A DNA stretch of 39,232 nt, from positions 1-39,232 of the forward strand of contig CALFRN010000280.1 of NCBI GenBank assembly GCA_937919085.1, given 5' to 3'. The notes beneath the pieces are model-generated. The model was not told the DNA's origin. It saw only the letters and a list, made by a program, of their open reading frames with translations, and searched no databases. Position 1 is the stretch's first letter, and each line of letters begins with the position of its first letter. Shown one piece after another: positions 35,343 through 39,232 of this stretch. This DNA is from an uncultured Reyranella sp. (lineage in GTDB: Bacteria > Pseudomonadota > Alphaproteobacteria > Reyranellales > Reyranellaceae). A program made the position numbers and the translations under genes.

Positions 35343-36503
35343 ATGGTCCATCCGCTTCACGAATCGGCGGCGGTCAGCGGCATCGGCGAAACCGCTTATA
35401 CGCGCGGCACGCCCAAGAGTGCACTTACCCTGCAGCTCGAGGCGAGCCTTGCTGCCATTGCCGACGCGGGCATCGATCCGCGCGACATCGACGGCGTCAT
35501 TCCCTATTTTCCGGGTGGCGCCATCGCCGAGGATTTCATCGCCAATCTCGGCCTGCGCGATCTCGCTCTGTCCGCCTTCATCCCGATGGGCGGTGCGACC
35601 TGCGTCGCCGCGGTCCAGATGGCGGCCATGGCGGTCGCCACCGGCGTCTGCAAACACGTCCTCATCTCGGTCGGCCGCACCGGCTATTCCGGCGCGCGCG
35701 TCAGCACCCGTCTGCAGCAGTTTCCGGTGTTCGCCCAGGCGGCGGAATTCGAGGCGCCGATCGGCATGTTCGCGCCGGCTCAGCTCTACGCCCAGGGCGC
35801 GCGCCGCCACATGGAACTCTACGGCACGACGGCGCGACAGTTCGCCGAGGTTGCCGTCACGACGCGCCAGCACGCGATCCTTAACGGCAACGTCGTCATG
35901 AACAAGCCGCTCACCGTCGAGGAGCACCACGCCTCGCGCATGATCTCCGATCCCTTCCGGCTGTTCGACTGCAGCCTGGAGAGCGACGGTGGCGCGGCGG
36001 TAATCGTGAGCGCATCGGATCGCGCGCGAGATCTCAAGAAGCCGCTGGTGACGATCATGGGTGCCGCCGAAGGCCATCCCGATTCGCCGGCTTCGATTGC
36101 CCAGCGTCCGGATATTCTCGAGTTCGGTCTCGTGAAATCCGCGCCGCGTGCCTTTGCGATGGCGGGCGTCGGCCCCAAGGACATCGACTTCGCCCAGATC
36201 TACGATTGCTTCACCTTCACCGTGATCCGCCAGCTCGAGATTCTCGGCTTCTGCAAGACCGGCGAGGGTGGCCCGTTTGTCATGGACGGCCGCATCGGCC
36301 TCGGCGGCGAATTGCCGATCAACACCCATGGCGGGCTTCTCAGCCAGGGTCATGTCGTGGGCCTCAACCATGTCATCGAACTCACCCGCCAGCTCCGCGG
36401 CGAGGCCGGCCGCGCCCAGGTCAAGGACGCCGAGGTCGGGCTGGTCACCGGCTACGGCGACATGGGCGACGGTTCGATCGCCATCCTGCGGAGGGCAGCA
36501 TGA
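35343..36503 (+). CDS. Thiolase-superfamily protein (lipid-transfer/SCP2-thiolase type)
   Basis: A 386-residue protein of the thiolase fold. The usual nucleophile position is Cys87 in 'PMGGATCVAAVQMA', and the His region is 'NTHGGLLSQGHVVGLNH'. The C-terminal Cys of ordinary thiolases (CxGGG) is absent; the segment reads 'VTGYGDMGDGSIAIL'. This pattern, together with a following DUF35 protein, is characteristic of the non-condensing branch that includes the steroid side-chain aldolase Ltp2. It could cleave a CoA-thioester by retro-aldol or thiolytic chemistry; I cannot decide which. The start at 35343 is preceded by GGAGG. The stop overlaps the DUF35 ATG (ATGA). Confidence 0.8.
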   Translation: MVHPLHESAAVSGIGETAYTRGTPKSALTLQLEASLAAIADAGIDPRDIDGVIPYFPGGAIAEDFIANLGLRDLALSAFIPMGGATCVAAVQMAAMAVATGVCKHVLISVGRTGYSGARVSTRLQQFPVFAQAAEFEAPIGMFAPAQLYAQGARRHMELYGTTARQFAEVAVTTRQHAILNGNVVMNKPLTVEEHHASRMISDPFRLFDCSLESDGGAAVIVSASDRARDLKKPLVTIMGAAEGHPDSPASIAQRPDILEFGLVKSAPRAFAMAGVGPKDIDFAQIYDCFTFTVIRQLEILGFCKTGEGGPFVMDGRIGLGGELPINTHGGLLSQGHVVGLNHVIELTRQLRGEAGRAQVKDAEVGLVTGYGDMGDGSIAILRRAA

Positions 36504-36934
36504 GCGCCGCGACCACCGCCGCTCCGCCACCGGTGCCCGAGCGGCCGCTGCCGGTGCCGACGCGCGAAAGCCAGCCGTTCTGGGACGGCATGCGCGAGGG
36601 CAGGTTCATGCTCCAGCACTGCGCCCAATGCAGCAAGGTGCGGCACTATCCTCGCCCGGTCTGCCCGCATTGCTTCTCGATGGAATGCACGTGGAAGGAG
36701 GCGCCGCTCGGCGGCGCGATCCATGCCTGGACGGTCTGCCACCATCCGTTCAGTTTCTTCTTCAAGGCATCGGTGCCCTACATCGTGGCGCTGGTCGACA
36801 TGGATGCCGGCGTGCGGGTGAACGCGCAGATCAAGGGAATGGCCGAGGCCGATCTTGCGATCGGCCAGCGCGTGAAACTCGCCTTCGAACCGGTCAACAA
36901 AGAGGTGACGCTGCCGTTCTTCGTTGCCGGGTGA
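36500..36934 (+). CDS. DUF35 zinc-ribbon/OB-fold partner protein
   Basis: A 144-residue protein with an N-terminal zinc ribbon, 'HCAQCSKVRHYPRPVCPHC' (two CxxC pairs, about residues 41-58), followed by an OB-fold ('HAWTVCHHPFSFFFKASVPYIVALVDMDAGVRVNAQIKG'). Such proteins bind acyl-CoA and pair with thiolase-like proteins; the ChsH2-Ltp2 aldolase complex is a described example. Translation is coupled to the thiolase gene by a four-base overlap, supporting a physical complex. The track lists it inside a longer shadow ORF (36206-36934). It is convergent with alkB, with six bases between stops. Confidence 0.85.
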   Translation: MSAATTAAPPPVPERPLPVPTRESQPFWDGMREGRFMLQHCAQCSKVRHYPRPVCPHCFSMECTWKEAPLGGAIHAWTVCHHPFSFFFKASVPYIVALVDMDAGVRVNAQIKGMAEADLAIGQRVKLAFEPVNKEVTLPFFVAG

Positions 36935-36940
36935 GGGTGC

Positions 36941-37600
36941 CTAAAGTGCCTTGCGCAGTGTCAGATTGAAGCGCCTGCGGCCGGCCAGCGGATGCTCGCC
37001 GTCCCTCAGCGCCAGCACGCCATGATAGGCAAGACGTGCCGGCCCACCCCACACCACCATGTCGCCGTGATGCAGCGCGAGGCGCCTTGGCCGATCGCTC
37101 CGCCTGTTGCCGCCGAACTGGAAGACGGCGGGCAGTCCCAGCGACACCGACACGACTGGTTGGGTGAAGTCGCGCTCGTCCTTGTCCTGGTGCAGCGACA
37201 GTCGGGTACCGGGCGTGTAGCTGTTGATCAGGCAGGCATCGGGCTCGAAATTCGCAAAGCCCGCTTCACGGGCGGCGTCGTGCGCCAGGTTCGCGAACAC
37301 ATCCGGCATCGGCGGCCATGGCAGGCCGCGCGCCGGATCGCGCGGATCGTAGCGATAGCCGGTGCGGTCGGTGACCCAGCCCACTGCGCCGCAATTCGTC
37401 ATCGCGACCGACATTTCGAAACCGCCGGGCGTCGTCATGTGGCGGAACGGCGCCGCGGCGGCGATGCGCTCGAGCGCGGCCAGAAGCGGTGCTGCGACCG
37501 CCAGCGCCCGGCCGCGCTGCAGTACCGCACCCGGCCCCAGCGCCTCGGTTTTGCCATCTGTGTCGAACAGGTTTTGCATCGCGCCATGAATATAGGTCAT
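36941..37600 (-). CDS. alkB: AlkB, alpha-ketoglutarate/Fe(II) DNA/RNA demethylase
   Basis: Oxidatively removes N-alkyl lesions such as 1-methyladenine and 3-methylcytosine. The jelly-roll dioxygenase core is near-identical in layout to E. coli AlkB: 'TPGGFEMSVAMTNCGAVGWVTDRTGYRYDP', 'PDACLINSYTPGTRLSLHQDKDE' (metal His-x-Asp), 'VVSVSLGLPAVFQFGG', then 'YHGV' and 'RRFNLTLRKA' (2OG-binding Arg). About 219 residues from ATG 37600; ATG 37579 (MQNLFDTDG) matches the E. coli N-terminus better. Both lack a clear Shine-Dalgarno. No ada gene is nearby. It diverges from the cytochrome gene over a very short gap. Confidence 0.95.
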   Translation of the reverse strand: MTYIHGAMQNLFDTDGKTEALGPGAVLQRGRALAVAAPLLAALERIAAAAPFRHMTTPGGFEMSVAMTNCGAVGWVTDRTGYRYDPRDPARGLPWPPMPDVFANLAHDAAREAGFANFEPDACLINSYTPGTRLSLHQDKDERDFTQPVVSVSLGLPAVFQFGGNRRSDRPRRLALHHGDMVVWGGPARLAYHGVLALRDGEHPLAGRRRFNLTLRKAL

Positions 37601-37628
37601 GGTTGGCTCAAGCGTCAGGAGTTGCTGG

Positions 37629-38021
37629 ATGAAGCGTTCGATTGCCCTCTGCGCCGTGTTCGCCACGGCGGCGATGACAGCCGCGACGGGCGCCGCCCGG
37701 GCGCAATCGGGTGACGTCGCCAAGGGCGAACGGGCATTCAACCTGCAATGCAAGGCCTGCCACACGCTCGAACGGGGCGGGGCGAACACGGCTGGTCCGA
37801 ACCTCTATGGGTTGATGGGACGCCGGTCGGGCACCATGCAAGGCTACGGCTATTCCGAAGTGATGCGCCGGTTCGGCATCGAATGGACCGATAAGACGCT
37901 GGCCGAGTATCTCAGCGATCCCAAGACCAGCATGCCGGGGACGAAGATGGTCTTTGCCGGCATCAGGCGCCAGGATCAACTCGACGATGTGATCGCCTAT
38001 CTCAGGCAGGCCACCCGGTAG
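37629..38021 (+). CDS. Small periplasmic class I cytochrome c
   Basis: A 130-residue exported electron carrier. The signal peptide 'MKRSIALCAVFATAAMTAATGAARA' is followed by the haem-binding 'CKACH' and, near the end, 'MPGTKMVFAGIRRQDQLDDVIAYLRQAT', which supplies the axial Met and the typical C-terminal helix of cytochrome c2/c-550-type proteins. Other family elements ('GPNLYGLMGRRSG') are clear. The start at 37629 has AGGAG seven bases upstream; the ORF track's start at 37599 is too early. The final 20 bases overlap the end of the convergent MFS gene. Physiological redox partner unknown. Confidence 0.92.
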   Translation: MKRSIALCAVFATAAMTAATGAARAQSGDVAKGERAFNLQCKACHTLERGGANTAGPNLYGLMGRRSGTMQGYGYSEVMRRFGIEWTDKTLAEYLSDPKTSMPGTKMVFAGIRRQDQLDDVIAYLRQATR

Positions 38022-39216
38022 CGTTGTCGCGCGAGCGCACATAGACGCAGGCCCCGGCCACGAGACCGATGCCGAGTGCGGCGAAGGCGATGCGGTAGGC
38101 CGCATCCGAGCCGCCGAAGCCCTCGATGATATAGCCAACGCCGGCTGGCAGGACGGTTAGTCCCAGGCATTGGGCCATGTTCACGGTGGTGACGCCGCGT
38201 CCGGCGAGCCGGTCGGGGAACAGGGCGCGTCCCTGCGCCACGATCACGGTGCCGAACGCGCAGAAGAAGCAGAATCCCACCAGCAGGGCTGTGGCGAGCC
38301 AGAGCGGCGGCTGGGGCGTGAAGGCAAGTGCCGCAAGCAGTGCCGTCGAGATCGCCGCTCCGCCCAGCACCGCTTTCTTGCGCGACCGCAGCAGCCGGTC
38401 CATCGGCCCGTAGGCGAGAATGCCCAGGATCTGCGCCGCACCCATCGCCAGAAGCACATTGCCGCGTGCCACGCCATCGAGCTTGTGCACGTCGTAGAGA
38501 TAGGGGCCGCCCCACACCCCCAGCACCGTCAGCATGGTAGCGTAGGCAAAGAAATGCATGGCGAGTACCGGCAACAAGCCCGGCATCGCCCAGACCTCGC
38601 GCAGCCCCCTGGCGATTTCGCCGAGGTTCTCATTTTTCGCCACGGGTGCGGGCTGGTCGGGGGGCCGATCCTGCACGAAGATATAGAAGCCCGCCGCCAC
38701 CGCTACCGTCACCACGGCGAGGCCGACGAAGCCGCTGCGCCAACCCACGGTGCCGGCGATCCACGCGAGTGGCGTTGCCGCGGCGAGTGTGCCGATGTTG
38801 GAGGCGGCAAACACCCATGACAGGGCGGTTGCGAGCTTGGCGGGCGGAAACCAGCGCGAGCACAGGAACACCACCGACATGAACGAGGCGGCGCAGCCGA
38901 TGCCGACCACGATGCGGCCGCCGATCAGGTCGGCGGCGTCGGCGGCTGTGGCGATCCACAGCGAGCCGGCCATGGCCAGCAGCGAAAATGCCGCCACCGT
39001 CAGACGTGCGCCGAACCGGTCGAACCACATGCCGACCGGGATCTGAACGGCGAACAGCGCGAAGAAGAAGGCGCTACCGGCCCAACCGAGCTGGCGCGGC
39101 GACAGGTCGAGGTCGCGCGTCAGTTCCGGTGCGATTACGCCGTTGGAAACGCGGTAGAACTGACTGAGACAGGTCACCGCGATCAGCAGCGACAGGAGCG
39201 GCCATCGGGATGCCAT
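38002..39216 (-). CDS. Major facilitator superfamily transporter
   Basis: Twelve-helix inner-membrane transporter of 404 residues, complete at both ends within the window; an in-frame stop lies 15 bases before the ATG. Helix 1 is 'PLLSLLIAVTCLSQFYRVSNGVIAP', followed by 'LSPRQLGWAGSAFFFALFAVQIPVGMWFDRFGAR' (motif A-like loop). 'LVGFCFFCAFGTVIVAQGRALFPDRLAGRGVTTVNM' matches the NNP/sialate-like group, but no specificity can be named. It overlaps the convergent cytochrome c gene by 20 bases. No regulator or enzyme beside it points to a substrate. Confidence 0.87.
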   Translation of the reverse strand: MASRWPLLSLLIAVTCLSQFYRVSNGVIAPELTRDLDLSPRQLGWAGSAFFFALFAVQIPVGMWFDRFGARLTVAAFSLLAMAGSLWIATAADAADLIGGRIVVGIGCAASFMSVVFLCSRWFPPAKLATALSWVFAASNIGTLAAATPLAWIAGTVGWRSGFVGLAVVTVAVAAGFYIFVQDRPPDQPAPVAKNENLGEIARGLREVWAMPGLLPVLAMHFFAYATMLTVLGVWGGPYLYDVHKLDGVARGNVLLAMGAAQILGILAYGPMDRLLRSRKKAVLGGAAISTALLAALAFTPQPPLWLATALLVGFCFFCAFGTVIVAQGRALFPDRLAGRGVTTVNMAQCLGLTVLPAGVGYIIEGFGGSDAAYRIAFAALGIGLVAGACVYVRSRDNATGWPA

Positions 39217-39232
39217 GCGGCGGCCTGCCTAG

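Overview
The window is ordinary-looking chromosome from a GC-rich alphaproteobacterium. Pointers are the hflK-hflC-Do protease block, serB divergent from miaA, the ilvB-ilvN/ilvC genes, and the mreB-mreC-mreD-mrdA-rodA elongasome operon, in an order I associate with Rhodospirillales-type genomes. Abundant CoA, Bug-protein and thiolase/DUF35 genes would suit a Reyranella-like lineage, but that is only a guess. No insertion sequence, prophage, integrase or CRISPR array was seen.

Layout. 1-2000: the 5' end of an NTF2-like gene (cut by the window edge), a GNAT acetyltransferase and the Fe-S carrier ATPase Mrp (minus). 2062-5864: hflK-hflC, a strong terminator, and a Do-type periplasmic protease. 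5898-8800: a curA-like reductase and serB (minus), then miaA (plus). 8827-12970: branched-chain amino acid synthesis, with ilvB-ilvN behind a recognisable promoter, an opposing lipoprotein gene, then ilvC with its own terminator. 13041-16979: an SDR gene divergent from a compact ADH / acyl-CoA dehydrogenase / small unknown / inorganic pyrophosphatase operon. 16976-17155: a decayed flavin monooxygenase fragment. 17291-22899: the cell-shape operon. 22931-23112: tRNA-Lys(CUU) with promoter and terminator. 23322-31274: mixed housekeeping and accessory genes (prolidase-like amidohydrolase, MFS, DinB, Spy/CpxP-like protein, phosphofructokinase, PrmB-like methyltransferase, thioredoxin-like protein, class III CoA transferase, tiny lipoprotein). 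31418-36934: a probable catabolic island, with amidase and a cytosine-deaminase-like amidohydrolase on minus, divergent from a Bug-type binding protein, a thiolase-like protein and a DUF35 protein on plus. 36941-39216: AlkB, a small cytochrome c and an MFS transporter.

How the genes fit together. HflKC and the Do protease handle envelope protein quality. IlvB/IlvN/IlvC form the first two steps of valine/isoleucine synthesis. MreBCD, PBP2 and RodA are the rod-shape wall synthase. The 31-37 kb island looks like uptake plus hydrolysis of an amide or N-heterocycle followed by CoA-thioester chemistry, but its substrate cannot be read from sequence.

The least explained items are: the amidohydrolase that keeps the CodA-like histidines but appears to have lost the catalytic Glu and metal-binding Asp; the SerB with Glu in place of the second Asp of HAD motif I; a split 18-nt inverted repeat in the mrp/hflK divergent region; the FAD-monooxygenase remnant; and a 112-residue unknown protein hidden inside a longer shadow ORF. 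All calls are from reading the sequence; no database search was run.
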